Shown: positions 1 to 10,049, counted from the stretch's first letter. The stretch is DNA of 64,000 nucleotides from Pseudomonas sp. AL03 (GCF_029960815.1 NZ_JASBRE010000003.1:124001-188000); one strand, 5' to 3'. A program made the numbers and translations. The notes: generated by a model not told the origin, from the letters alone.

Positions 1-2
1 TG

Positions 3-3000
3 CCGTTCGAAGCGTTATACAGCCTGGATGCAATCGGCCGTACGCTGTGGCGCATGCTGATCAGCAAGCGTCGTCTGTTGCAGTGGAACCCTTCACGGGA
101 AGTGGAACGCAGCGACAGCAACACGCTATCCGAGCTGTACCGCACAATGTGGATAGCCCCATTGCTGACGACGGTCCTTTTTGTACTGTTACTACCCACT
201 CCGAACGTGCTCGCCTTGGCCGGACCATTTTTGCTGCTGTGGCTGACGAGCCCGGCTGTCGCTTGGTGGCTCAGCCGGCCTTCCCCCCGGGCGAAGTTCA
301 ATCCTTCAGCGCAGGAGCTGCGCTTCCTGCGCTCTCTGGCGCGAAAAACCTGGGCGTTCTTCGATCAATACGTCGGTCCGGCCGACAACTGGCTACCCCC
401 TGACAACATCCAGGAGCAGCCCCACCTTGCCATTGCACACCGTACATCGCCGACCAATATGGGCATGGCGCTGCTGTCCCATCTGGCCGCGCACGATTTT
501 GGCTATCTGAGTGGCGAGCGGCTACTGGAGCGCCTCGATCAGTCCTTGTCCAGTATGGCCGGCCTGGAGAGCTACCGCCGGCACTTCTACAACTGGTATG
601 ACACCTTGACGCTCAAGCCCTTGCCACCGCTCTACGTATCGACGGTAGATAGCGGGAATCTGGCAGGGCTGCTATTGACCTTGCGCCCAGGGCTGTTGGA
701 CCTGATTGATGCGCCACTGTTTGATCTGCGGGTGGTCAATGGGCTGATCGACACCCTGAATGTGCTGCAAGACACCCTACTCGCCGCGGGCCTGGACGAC
801 GCCGAGGTACGAACCCTGCAAGACGAAGCGCTCGGGGCGCAGGCCCGGATTGTTTCGAACCCTGACGACGCCCCCGAGACGCTCCTGACCTTGCTGGAGC
901 GCATGAATGCACCCACTGCCCTCAGCGGCTTGGCGACGGTCGGTGAGGCCGCTTTCTGGCTCAAGGCATTGTGCGCGCAATGTCAGGATCTGCAGGCCGA
1001 GCTGCTGCGCTTTAGACTGCCGCCCGCCATCGACAGGACAGAGCCGTTGGCACTCAGCTGGCGCCAATTGGCGCAAATCGATGTCGCTCGCTGGTTGCCG
1101 GCTCAGCAGGCTCAAGTGACGTCCGTGCAGCGCCTGGCTGTGCAGCGCATTGCCTCGGTCACCCGCCTGGCCAATCTGGCCGACACCATGGCGAACATGG
1201 ACTTCACTTTTCTCTATGATTCCCGGCGCAATCTTTTCGCTATTGGCTATAACGCCAGCGAGCACAAGCTGGATACGGGTTACTACGACTTGCTGGCCTC
1301 GGAGGCGCGACTGACCAACTATGTGGTTATCGCTCAAGGTCAGTTACCTCAAGAAGGCTGGTTTAGCCTTGGAAGACTGCTCACCAGCAGCGGCGGCATA
1401 CCCGTGCTGTTGTCATGGACTGGCTCGATGTTCGAGTACCTGATGCCCATGCTGGTAATGCCCAACTACGAAGGTACCCTGCTCGACCAGACCTGCCGCG
1501 CGGCGGTCGCCTTGCAGATAGAGTACGGCAATCAGTTGGGCATTCCCTGGGGGGTTTCCGAGTCGGGTTACAACATTCAGGATGCTCACTTCAACTACCA
1601 GTATCGCGCATTCGGTGTACCAGGCCTGGGTCTCAAGCGAGGCCTTGGCGAAGACACCGTTGTCGCCCCCTATGCCAGCGCCCTGGCGCTGATGGTGGCC
1701 CCCGAGGCCTCGTGCCGGAACCTGCAGCGACTGGCCGCGCTGGGCCTGGCCGGGCGCTACGGCCTATATGAAGCCGTGGATTTCACCGCGGCGCGCTTGC
1801 AACGCGGGCAGCGTTGCGCAGTCGTCTATTCCTTTATGGCGCATCACCAGGGCATGAGCCTGCTCGCGCTGACTTTCTTGCTACTTGACCGTCCGATGCA
1901 GCGACGTTTCGAATCCGACCCGCAATTCCAGGCGACCACCCTGCTGTTGCAGGAGCGTGTGCCGAAGACCGCCGCACAGTACCTGCATGCCGCGAGCGCG
2001 CCGGCTGCGGACCGGGCATCACGAATACATGAAACCAAGCTGCGAGTCTTTTCCGATCCTGACCGCAAACGCCCTGCGGTGCAGTTGCTCTCCAACGGCC
2101 GCTACCATGTGATGGTCAGCAGTGCCGGCTCAGGTTACAGCCGCAGCAACGAGATTGCTGTCACCCGTTGGCATGAAGACTTCACCTGCGACAACTGGGG
2201 TATGTTTTGTTACCTGCGCGATGTTGCAAGCGGCACGTTCTGGTCCGCTGCGCACCAACCGACGTTGCGCCATTCGGAAAGCTACGAAGCCATCTTCACT
2301 GATGCCCGTGCCGAATTCCGTGTGCGTGAGCAAGACTTCGACACGCATACCGAAATCGTCGTATCACCGGAGGACGACATCGAGTTGCGCCGCTTGCACA
2401 TCACCAACCGCGCGCAAGCGCGCCGCAGTATTGAACTCACCAGCTACGCCGAGGTAGTGCTGGCTTCGGCCATCAGCGATGCGATGCACCCAGCCTTTAG
2501 CAATCTGTTCGTGCAGACCGAGCTGTTGCACCCGCTGCAGGCAATCATCTGCACGCGTCGGCCACGCTCCAGCCAGGAAACAGTGCCCTGGATGTGTCAT
2601 TTGCTGGCAGCGCATGGTGTACATGTCGATGCGCTCTCCTACGAGACCGACCGTGCGCGCTTTATCGGCCGTGGGCGCAGTGTCGTGGCCCCGGCGGCAA
2701 TGGACGATGAGGTCGAACATTTATCAGGAACCGCCGGCCCGGTACTTGATCCGATTGTAGCGATACGTTGTCGCATCACCCTGGACCCCGGTCAGACGGC
2801 GACCATCGACCTGGTGACCGGCCTTGCCGACAGCCGTGACAACTGCCTGCACCTGATCGACAAGTACCGCGACCGTCATCTGGCCGATCGCGTCTTTGAC
2901 TTGGCCTGGACCCATAGCCAGGTGCTGCTGCGCCAGCTCAACGCTTCATTGAGCGACGCCCGTCTGTTCGAGCAAATGGCCGCGTCGATCATCTACGCCA

Positions 3001-5939
3001 ACGCTGCATTACGGGCCGAGAGCAGCGTACTGGTGGCCAACCGGCGTAACCAGTCCAGCCTCTGGGGTCAAGCGATATCGGGTGACTTGCCCATCGTGCT
3101 GCTGCAGATCAGCGATCTGGCTAACATCGAGTTTGTGCAGCAGGTGGTCAAAGCTCATGCCTATTGGCGTCAGAAGGGCCTGTCGGTCGATCTGGTGATC
3201 TGGAACGAGGATCAGGCCGGCTATCGCCAGCAACTGCAAGACCTGATTATGGGACTGGTTACCTCGGGCAGTGAAGCGAGCCTGGTCGACCGTCCTGGCG
3301 GGATTTTTGTGCGCCAGGCACAACAGTTGTCGGGCGAGGACCGGACACTGATGCTATCGGTGGCCCGCCTGGTACTCAATGACGGCCACGGCAGCCTGGC
3401 CGACCAGGTCCATCGGCGCCGCGCGGACCCTCTGCTCCCCAGGCTCGAACCGAGTCTTGTACGAGTGGAACAACCACCTGTGGTTTGTGCCGCACAAACC
3501 GACCCTGCCTTGATATTGAGCAATCCCTACGGTGGCTTCAGCCCGGACGGTAATGAATACGTAGTGACCCTGCGACCAGGCCAACCCACACCCGCGCCTT
3601 GGGCCAATGTGCTGGCCAATGCGCACTTCGGCACGGTGATTTCCGAAAGCGGCGCCGCTTACACCTGGAGCGAGAATGCTCACGAATATCGTCTCACCCC
3701 TTGGCATAACGACCCAATCTCTGACCCCAGCGGTGAGGCGTTGTACCTGCGCGACGAAGATACCGGCCACTTCTGGTCGCCGACCCCACAACCCTGCCCA
3801 GGTAGTGGCCTTTACCGTACTCGCCATGGTTTCGGCTACAGCGTATTCGAGTATGAAGAGGACGGCATCCATACCGAGTTGTGGGTCTATGTGGCGCTGG
3901 ATGCACCGATCAAATTCTCGCGCCTGAAAATTCGCAATACCAGCGGCCGGCCACGACGTTTGTCGGCAACGTGCTATGTGGAGTGGGTACTGGGGGATTT
4001 GCGGAGCAAGTCGGCCATGCATGTGGTCACGGAGGTGGACCCATTCAGTGGCGCGCTATTCGCGCGCAACGCCTTTTCGATCGAGTTCTCCGGGCGCATC
4101 GCCTTTCTCGACACGGACTCGACGGGGCGCAGTTTTAGCGGTGATCGTGCCGAATTTATGGGTCGCAACGGAACCCTGCAAACGCCTGCAGCACTGTCTC
4201 GTGCCCGACTGTCCGGACGGTGTGGTGGTGGTTTCGACCCGTGCGCAGCGATGCAGGTCGCACTGGAACTGGCGGACGGCGAAAGCCAGGACGTGGTGTT
4301 CCGTCTCGGCGCCGGGCAGGACGCCAAATCAGCCACCCACCTGGTGCAAAAGTACCGCGGCGCCAAGGCCACGGCAGGTGAACTGGACGCTGTGCGCTTG
4401 CATTGGCGCACGACCTTGGGGGCCATACAAATTCAGACGCCCGATCCAGCCATCGATGTGCTCGTCAACGGCTGGCTGATGTATCAGGTCATCGCGTGCC
4501 GCTTCTGGGCGCGTAGCGGCTATTACCAATCCGGCGGAGCCATTGGCTTTCGTGATCAATTGCAGGACAGCATGGCAATGATCCATGCCGACCCGGCTGC
4601 CGCGCGCCGCCACCTGCTGCTCTGCGCCGCGCATCAGTACCCCGAAGGCGACGTACAACACTGGTGGCATCCACCGCAAAGTCGGGGTGTGCGAACGGGC
4701 TGTTCCGACGACTTTCTTTGGTTACCCCTGGCAACCAGCCGCTACGTGTCCATCACCGGTGATCGTAGTGTACTGAGCGAAGTGGTGGGTTATATCGAGG
4801 GACGCGCACTGAATGCTGGCGAAGACTCCTACTACGATCTGCCCGGCACTTCGCAACTCCAGGAAAGCCTCTACCAACATTGCGTGCGCGCCATTGAGCA
4901 TGGCCTCAAGCGCGGATCCCATGGGCTGCCGTTGATGGGGGGCGGGGACTGGAATGACGGAATGAATCGAGTTGGCGAGCAAGGCCTTGGTGAGAGCGTC
5001 TGGCTTGGCTTCTTCGGCTACGAGGTGCTGCTGCAATTCGCCAGTACTGCGCAGCTGGAAGGCGATAGGGTCTTCGCCCAGCGTTGTACCGACCAGGCGG
5101 CAACCTTGCGTGTGAGCCTGGAAAATCACGGTTGGGATGGCGCTTGGTACCGCCGCGCTTACTTCGACGACGGCCAGGTATTGGGCTCTGCGAGTAACGA
5201 GGAATGTCGTATCGACTCCATAGCGCAAAGCTGGTCGGTGCTCAGCGGGGCTGCATCGCAGGTACGGCGCCGAACGGCCATGGATTCACTGGATCTGCAC
5301 TTGGTCCGGCGCGATACCGGCGTGGTGTTATTACTGGACCCGCCGTTCGACAAGGGTGCACTGGATCCCGGCTACATCAAAGGCTACGTCCCTGGTGTAC
5401 GCGAAAACGGTGGCCAATACACGCACGCTGCTGTCTGGGCAAGTATGGCCTTCGCCCGTCTCGGCGACAGCCACAAGGCGTGGGAGCTGCTGCGCATGAT
5501 CAATCCCGTCAGCCGTCGCAGCGCTGCACAAATCGAAACGTACAAGGTTGAGCCTTACGTGATGGCCGCCGACGTCTACGGGGTTGCGCCCCACACAGGA
5601 CGCGGCGGATGGACCTGGTACACCGGATCGGCGGGCTGGATGTATCGCCTGATCGTCGAATCACTGCTGGGGCTGAAACGCTGCGCCAACTCGCTGCGCA
5701 TTGAACCGGTGCTGCCAGCCGATTGGCCGGGTTTCACCCTCCACTATTGGTTCGGCGCAACCCTCTACCACATCGAGGTGCGCCAAAACGAAGACGCAAC
5801 ACACACCCTCAGTCTGGATGGCAAGCTACTCAACGATGCGACGTTAGGATTGCTGGACGATGGGATAGAACACCGTATTTTGGTGACCTGCCCGAAATCT
5901 GCGGCAGTTAATGAGGGGCGCGTCACATCAACTTCTTAA
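3..5939 (+). CDS. Cyclic beta-glucan synthase-like protein, C-terminal part (5' truncated by window)
   Basis: The reading frame is open from the first bases of the window through an ATG at 54, so the gene starts upstream and at least 1,978 residues are visible. Counting from the ATG at 54, hydrophobic membrane segments lie at about 34-74. A glycoamylase-like domain follows at about 385-600 (motifs SWTGSMFEY and WGVSESGYN), then two beta-sandwich regions of the GT36/GH94 type (about 680-900 and 1200-1450). A GH94 (alpha/alpha)6 domain near 1500-1930 carries the motif GGGDWNDGMN, with the expected catalytic Asp, at about 1630. This order is that of cyclic beta-1,2-glucan synthases (family about 2,800 aa), whose GT84 part would lie upstream of the window. 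Inferred role: making and trimming periplasmic or cyclic beta-glucans at the inner membrane. The linkage cannot be read from the sequence. Confidence 0.85.
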   Translation, partial: PFEALYSLDAIGRTLWRMLISKRRLLQWNPSREVERSDSNTLSELYRTMWIAPLLTTVLFVLLLPTPNVLALAGPFLLLWLTSPAVAWWLSRPSPRAKFNPSAQELRFLRSLARKTWAFFDQYVGPADNWLPPDNIQEQPHLAIAHRTSPTNMGMALLSHLAAHDFGYLSGERLLERLDQSLSSMAGLESYRRHFYNWYDTLTLKPLPPLYVSTVDSGNLAGLLLTLRPGLLDLIDAPLFDLRVVNGLIDTLNVLQDTLLAAGLDDAEVRTLQDEALGAQARIVSNPDDAPETLLTLLERMNAPTALSGLATVGEAAFWLKALCAQCQDLQAELLRFRLPPAIDRTEPLALSWRQLAQIDVARWLPAQQAQVTSVQRLAVQRIASVTRLANLADTMANMDFTFLYDSRRNLFAIGYNASEHKLDTGYYDLLASEARLTNYVVIAQGQLPQEGWFSLGRLLTSSGGIPVLLSWTGSMFEYLMPMLVMPNYEGTLLDQTCRAAVALQIEYGNQLGIPWGVSESGYNIQDAHFNYQYRAFGVPGLGLKRGLGEDTVVAPYASALALMVAPEASCRNLQRLAALGLAGRYGLYEAVDFTAARLQRGQRCAVVYSFMAHHQGMSLLALTFLLLDRPMQRRFESDPQFQATTLLLQERVPKTAAQYLHAASAPAADRASRIHETKLRVFSDPDRKRPAVQLLSNGRYHVMVSSAGSGYSRSNEIAVTRWHEDFTCDNWGMFCYLRDVASGTFWSAAHQPTLRHSESYEAIFTDARAEFRVREQDFDTHTEIVVSPEDDIELRRLHITNRAQARRSIELTSYAEVVLASAISDAMHPAFSNLFVQTELLHPLQAIICTRRPRSSQETVPWMCHLLAAHGVHVDALSYETDRARFIGRGRSVVAPAAMDDEVEHLSGTAGPVLDPIVAIRCRITLDPGQTATIDLVTGLADSRDNCLHLIDKYRDRHLADRVFDLAWTHSQVLLRQLNASLSDARLFEQMAASIIYANAALRAESSVLVANRRNQSSLWGQAISGDLPIVLLQISDLANIEFVQQVVKAHAYWRQKGLSVDLVIWNEDQAGYRQQLQDLIMGLVTSGSEASLVDRPGGIFVRQAQQLSGEDRTLMLSVARLVLNDGHGSLADQVHRRRADPLLPRLEPSLVRVEQPPVVCAAQTDPALILSNPYGGFSPDGNEYVVTLRPGQPTPAPWANVLANAHFGTVISESGAAYTWSENAHEYRLTPWHNDPISDPSGEALYLRDEDTGHFWSPTPQPCPGSGLYRTRHGFGYSVFEYEEDGIHTELWVYVALDAPIKFSRLKIRNTSGRPRRLSATCYVEWVLGDLRSKSAMHVVTEVDPFSGALFARNAFSIEFSGRIAFLDTDSTGRSFSGDRAEFMGRNGTLQTPAALSRARLSGRCGGGFDPCAAMQVALELADGESQDVVFRLGAGQDAKSATHLVQKYRGAKATAGELDAVRLHWRTTLGAIQIQTPDPAIDVLVNGWLMYQVIACRFWARSGYYQSGGAIGFRDQLQDSMAMIHADPAAARRHLLLCAAHQYPEGDVQHWWHPPQSRGVRTGCSDDFLWLPLATSRYVSITGDRSVLSEVVGYIEGRALNAGEDSYYDLPGTSQLQESLYQHCVRAIEHGLKRGSHGLPLMGGGDWNDGMNRVGEQGLGESVWLGFFGYEVLLQFASTAQLEGDRVFAQRCTDQAATLRVSLENHGWDGAWYRRAYFDDGQVLGSASNEECRIDSIAQSWSVLSGAASQVRRRTAMDSLDLHLVRRDTGVVLLLDPPFDKGALDPGYIKGYVPGVRENGGQYTHAAVWASMAFARLGDSHKAWELLRMINPVSRRSAAQIETYKVEPYVMAADVYGVAPHTGRGGWTWYTGSAGWMYRLIVESLLGLKRCANSLRIEPVLPADWPGFTLHYWFGATLYHIEVRQNEDATHTLSLDGKLLNDATLGLLDDGIEHRILVTCPKSAAVNEGRVTSTS

Positions 5940-5951
5940 CGACCGTTGTAA

Positions 5952-5988
5952 CAGGGGTTCTGAGCGTAGCGCACAGAGCCCCTGCTTT
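5952..5988 (+). terminator. Probable intrinsic terminator after the glucan synthase gene
   Basis: An imperfect hairpin pairs CAGGGGTTCTG with CAGAGCCCCTG across a 9-nt loop and is followed by a short CTTT tract. It starts 12 bp after the stop codon of the preceding gene. The weak T tract makes it a moderate call. Confidence 0.5.
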
Positions 5989-6151
5989 GGACTAGTCTGA
6001 GGGACAAAGTCATTCTCTGAACGGTGGCGTTATATGTTCGATGCATTTAGGTCACGACAGAACTATCGACTTGCCGCACTCCCTGTTATGGCAACGGAGT
6101 GATCTACCCCAAATCGAACAGGTCAAATGTATAGTGTCGGACACCCGATAA

Positions 6152-7588
6152 TCAGAATTCATCTTCGGCAAGATTAAAGGTGGTCATAGTGCCGTTTTTG
6201 ACTTTATACAGCGTCAGCGTGAGGTGACTGTATTGCGTACCTCGAGAAGTCTTTTTTTCTTCAAGCGTGAACTGTTCAGAGCGTGACAGACTGCCGGAAA
6301 CTAGATCCCTATAGCGCACATCATAACCACCAGGTGTAACTGCTTTGACCGTAAAGCGTCCGTGTGCAGGAATGAACACGAAGCGGGCCGGCTTGTCGTG
6401 ATTTCCGTCTAGGGATACTAGCTTTACAAAGACGTCCGAATTGTTCTGGCCGTTGTCGATGGTGACGGTCGAATGCCCCTTAGCGTTGGTTTGAGGGAAC
6501 CCCTTCAAATAAGAGGCCAATCTCGGCCAAGGTTGCCCGTTTGGTGCTTTCGGTGGCCTGACCCAGGCTTGTTTGACGACCGGAGTGCCAGCGTTCGTCG
6601 AGTACGCCTGAGCCACAGGTTGGCGCGTTGAGCTTGTCCCCGCCGCATTCGGAGAAGGTATCCCGGCGGTTGAAGTCTGCTTGCCGTGGTCGACATTCGC
6701 CATAGCTTCAGCTACGTATAGCGTAGGGCCTCGCGGCGGAGCATAAGTGTTCGTCTGCGCGTTCAGTATCACTGAGGAGATGCCAGCGGCAATTACAGCG
6801 ACTACCCCTAATTGCACAAAAAACCGACGCTGCGTGAGTTTCCACGCGTTCCTAAGGCGGACACTACTGCCGCTGGGCGCGTCTAAAAACGCTTCAATGT
6901 GTGCGCGTAACTTGGCCCCTTCGTCATCGACGTAACTACCGTCGGACTTTTTCTTGCGAGGAATTTTTTGCGCCAAGCTAAGCGCATCCAAGGCAACTGC
7001 GCGCGCCATATCGGGGCGGCCTGTGGCGGCGAAAAAACGGGCCTGATGGGCAGCCAATCGCGCGTTAGGCAACACCGGTCGCTTGCCTCCGAGCATATTG
7101 ACCCATAGGGCCTGGATGGAATAGATCGGGCCCCACGGAAAACCCCACCACCCCAAGGCCCAGGTAATCGCGGTGGCCTGAAGTGCCTTTTTTTCGGCAC
7201 AAGGGCTGCAAAAAACCCCTTGGGTCATTGAGCGTACTGTGAAAACCAGGAAGCTCTTGGCTTTTAAGAAAATCACGTAACGAGGCTGGGCAGAGACTTT
7301 GCCGCAACATGAGCAGACGATTGGCTTGGGCGCCTCGAAAGCTTCGGCGCAGACCTCCTCGGCTGCGTCGACCGACATCGTGTCATATTCGGCTCGAGAC
7401 TCTGGTTCGGAGAGTACGGCGTAGGCTTCATTGAGGTGCTGAAATTGGCTGGTCGCGCCTGCTGACGCGCTCCGATCAGGATGTAGTTCCATTGCCCGAC
7501 GACGATAGGCGGCTTTGATCAACGCGCCATCAGCGTCGTTATCTACCCTGAGAATGGCATAGTAGCCTTTCGGATCTCTACTCCCCAT
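6152..7588 (-). CDS. J-domain (DnaJ-like) protein with one membrane segment
   Basis: A J domain lies near the N-terminus, with GYYAIL, the helix with YRRRAMEL and the signature HPD, then FQHLNEAYAVL. After it come two Cys pairs (CSCCGK and CSPCAEKK) about 60 residues apart that could bind zinc. One hydrophobic helix (QLGVVAVIAAGISSVIL) sits near the middle, followed by a roughly 200-residue C-terminal part I do not recognise. A J domain implies that it recruits and stimulates an Hsp70 (DnaK/HscA type). The membrane segment suggests action at the inner membrane. The frame continues upstream to a TTG at 7690 (512 aa), which has no Shine-Dalgarno. The ATG at 7588 (478 aa) has a purine-rich stretch in front and keeps the whole J domain, so I prefer it. 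Confidence 0.75.
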   Translation of the reverse strand: MGSRDPKGYYAILRVDNDADGALIKAAYRRRAMELHPDRSASAGATSQFQHLNEAYAVLSEPESRAEYDTMSVDAAEEVCAEAFEAPKPIVCSCCGKVSAQPRYVIFLKAKSFLVFTVRSMTQGVFCSPCAEKKALQATAITWALGWWGFPWGPIYSIQALWVNMLGGKRPVLPNARLAAHQARFFAATGRPDMARAVALDALSLAQKIPRKKKSDGSYVDDEGAKLRAHIEAFLDAPSGSSVRLRNAWKLTQRRFFVQLGVVAVIAAGISSVILNAQTNTYAPPRGPTLYVAEAMANVDHGKQTSTAGIPSPNAAGTSSTRQPVAQAYSTNAGTPVVKQAWVRPPKAPNGQPWPRLASYLKGFPQTNAKGHSTVTIDNGQNNSDVFVKLVSLDGNHDKPARFVFIPAHGRFTVKAVTPGGYDVRYRDLVSGSLSRSEQFTLEEKKTSRGTQYSHLTLTLYKVKNGTMTTFNLAEDEF

Positions 7589-7838
7589 AGCTCTCGTCCC
7601 TATCTTATTCTCATGCTGCTTGCGTGCCTGATCTAACCATCTATTGCGTTCGGCTAAAATCTCAGCCTTTCGAGTGGTAACGTTTTTCAACGTTTACAAG
7701 GTTTCGGACTTCGCTTGCAACAACAGAACAGGCTAACTCTAGGGCAATACGCCACTATTCAGAATAGCAAATTCTATTCCCGTGCCATAAGCCCAATTCT
7801 GCGCAGTCTGCCAATGAGGAAGTGGCGCACACGCTTAG

Positions 7839-8045
7839 CGGTGGACATCCCTGTCTGACCTTCGCACCAACTACGCGATTGACCCAGCGAGCCCTTCGGG
7901 CTTGAGTAGGATCAAGGCAACCCGTGGTCATAACGTCACGACAGTGCCAGTCGTAAACCTCGGCTCAGATGGCGACTATCGTATGAAGTTCAACAGCCAG
8001 TTCTACCGAACCCACCGAGTCATCCGGCATGCCTTAGCCAACTAG
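7839..8045 (+). pseudogene. Fragment resembling the N-terminal part of an HNH/AP2-type phage endonuclease
   Basis: This frame is open for 68 codons with no usable start. It reads LRTNYAIDPASPSGL early, and later GSDGDYRMKF and FYRTHRVIR. This matches the usual order seen in phage-type HNH homing endonucleases: a Y-x-DP-xSG opening, then a G-Y-xxxxI/F and a Y-xxHRVIW block. The HNH core itself is absent. It overlaps the end of the convergent AraC-type gene by 12 bp. The resemblance is from memory of the family, so this is a modest call. It would be a decayed remnant and not a working gene. Confidence 0.35.
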
Positions 8046-9080
8046 ACGAGGCTTGGCTTCCTTGACCTTTCGCAGGGATTCATCGACTCGATACTGACCG
8101 GGCGTCATGCCGAACCAGCGAATGCAAGCTTTGTGGAAACTGCTGTGGTCGTGGAACCCGAGCAGGTGAGTCACGTGCTTCATATTGAAATGGGAATGAC
8201 GCAGGTAGAAGTCGGCCAACTGCCGACGCACGTCGTTCAGCACGTCCTTGAACTGGGCGCCATCCTTCTCGAGTGCTCGTTGCAACGTTCGCTTGCTGAT
8301 GTTCAGCGCGGAGGCTATCGATTCCATATCACACTGCCCTTGCCCCTGACTCAGGCGCTCGGTGATCAGCCCACGAATTCTGCATACAATGGTGAAACCG
8401 TACAATAGGTCCAGCTGAGCTTCGGCAAAACTGTCATGGAGTACAGCCAACGCCTCGTTGGCCATGCTCAACGGACGCAGAAGCTCTTGGCCATCGAACA
8501 GGATGCTGTCATAGGCCGCACCGAAACGCAGCTCACAGCCAAACAACCGCTGATGCTCCGAGATGTCTTCAGGTTCGGGATAGGTGAACTCCACGCTTAA
8601 CGGTTGCGGCAACTTGCCACCGGCCAGCCAACCACAGAATCCCAGCAGCGACGCGAGTCCGGCGTCGGTGTACTGCCGTGGCTTGACCGAGTCGCACTGG
8701 TGATCCAGCCCGGCCAGTCGATAATTCTGCTCTTCTTGACCCAAAAACAGACTAAGTCCAGAGCTAATCAACGGGCTGAAACGCACGAGGCGTTCCAGCG
8801 CCCGCTTCAGATTCAAGCTGGACATCATCGTGTACCCTACAATCTGGAAGTTACCCGGGTGTACATGCCCGTAGGCTTTCAGACCAATATTCGAATCGCC
8901 AGACGCCTGCGCCGCCAATTCCCACAGACGGTAAATAACACTTCGTTTGTAGAAGGCTTGCTGCTGACTCAGCAGCATCATATCCAGCCCGGTTTCCCGG
9001 GATAAATTGATCACATCCAAACCTTGAGCCGAGAGCGTATTCACCAACACACTGGTATAGCCTGTACCCACTCTATACAT
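8034..9080 (-). CDS. AraC-family transcriptional regulator with N-terminal arabinose-binding-like domain
   Basis: The protein is 348 aa from the ATG at 9080. The N-terminal about 200 residues fit the Arabinose_bd-type sensory domain common in Pseudomonas regulators (OruR, ArgR and similar). The C-terminal about 100 residues hold two helix-turn-helix motifs: ASALNISKRTLQRAL and then VTHLLGFHDHSSFHKACIRWFGMTPGQYR, the AraC signature. A longer frame starts at 9161, but the start at 9080 has a clear GAGG 5 nt upstream and gives the normal family length. Its target is unknown. Neighbours are a J-domain gene downstream and mostly non-coding DNA upstream, so context does not help. Confidence 0.85.
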   Translation of the reverse strand: MYRVGTGYTSVLVNTLSAQGLDVINLSRETGLDMMLLSQQQAFYKRSVIYRLWELAAQASGDSNIGLKAYGHVHPGNFQIVGYTMMSSLNLKRALERLVRFSPLISSGLSLFLGQEEQNYRLAGLDHQCDSVKPRQYTDAGLASLLGFCGWLAGGKLPQPLSVEFTYPEPEDISEHQRLFGCELRFGAAYDSILFDGQELLRPLSMANEALAVLHDSFAEAQLDLLYGFTIVCRIRGLITERLSQGQGQCDMESIASALNISKRTLQRALEKDGAQFKDVLNDVRRQLADFYLRHSHFNMKHVTHLLGFHDHSSFHKACIRWFGMTPGQYRVDESLRKVKEAKPRLVG

Positions 9081-9532
9081 GACAACCTCAAAGACCTGTT
9101 GAACCAAGCATCCTTTAGTGAGCCATTGCGAATTCGCTCTGAAATTCATACTAACGGCCATTCATTACAGGGTCGTTATGCATGCTATTAAAGACAATCC
9201 ACGGCGAGCGTAGCCCCCGAGATCTTGCTGGCGTCTTCAAAGAAACGGGTGTAGCTCATTGGTTCAAAGCGGGGCACGGGTTCGCATGAAGCGAACGACA
9301 CTCCTGCTACCGATTGGTCGTCCATGGTCGCGAACCGAACTTCCGGACTGGGACAATGGCAGCCTGTCCTGACAGGCAGCAATCGGCCACAAGCAGTCAA
9401 CCGTTTCACAACGTTGCATTCTCCTCAATGAGCTAGATATACATCCCGGTCCCGGTATGATTTTCCTCATAAGGCCATTGGCCTCTACGAATAAGCTACC
9501 ATAGCTTAACCGTGTTTTTTCAGGAGAAGATT
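9081..9532. other. Intergenic stretch with no recognisable gene
   Basis: About 450 bp separate the AraC gene and the next ORF, which point away from each other, so both promoters should lie here. Short frames on the minus strand (9188-9409 and 9264-9470) have no ribosome-binding site. One ends in a fragment reading MSYTRFFEDAS, which faintly recalls the start of small cupin proteins, but this is too little to call. I see no repeat and no RNA gene. Confidence 0.4.
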
Positions 9533-9967
9533 ATGCATCGATTGGTGAAACCGTCGGATTATGTTCTTCAGACTGTGATGGACAAAATGGTTTACATTCT
9601 TCCTTGGGAACGACGACATTGTCCGGGAAATCCAACGGATGAACCCGAGCAAGGCGCTCTGCTCTATAACAAATACATCCTGAATTTCTTAAATGGTGTA
9701 ACACCGCGAGCACCAAGCGAACGAATAATTGAAATTGCGCAATGGTGTCTGGCGTTAGCCGGAGAGCCTGCTAGGGCGTTGGCAGATGATTTGTCTGCGG
9801 CCTACCTGAGTCGATACAGCTTTGTGCTAGCTGACATTTCAAAATACGATGATGAATCGAAAGAATCCCGGGGGCACTTGGCGCTCTGTTCTGACGAAAT
9901 TAAAAAACTGCCACCGAATCTCGTGATGGCTTTGCGGGCTCGAGCTGCAGGCCTTTTGTTACGCTGA
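9533..9967 (+). CDS. Hypothetical protein, 144 aa
   Basis: I do not recognise this family. The ATG at 9533 has a strong AGGAGA 5-6 nt upstream. A longer version would begin with GTG at 9512, but it would place that ribosome-binding site inside the gene, so 9533 is chosen. The protein is soluble-looking with no signal peptide or membrane segment. It contains a mixed helical middle (IIEIAQWCLALAGEPARALADDLSAAYL) broken by polar segments, and an Arg/Leu-rich C-terminus. The gene is lower in GC than the flanking core genes and sits among gene remnants, which suggests acquired accessory DNA. It has no partner gene of recognisable function next to it. Confidence 0.5.
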   Translation: MHRLVKPSDYVLQTVMDKMVYILPWERRHCPGNPTDEPEQGALLYNKYILNFLNGVTPRAPSERIIEIAQWCLALAGEPARALADDLSAAYLSRYSFVLADISKYDDESKESRGHLALCSDEIKKLPPNLVMALRARAAGLLLR

Positions 9968-10049
9968 CGCCTGGGACAGTGGGATGATCCCTTTTCAACA
10001 GAGGATCCTCCGCCTTCTTGTGTCATTCATAGAAATGACGAGGTGAGAA

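Noticed and set aside
9188..9409. Minus-strand frame ending in a cupin-like MSYTRFFEDAS fragment
   Set aside because: The similarity is about ten residues and no start signal or second motif was found.
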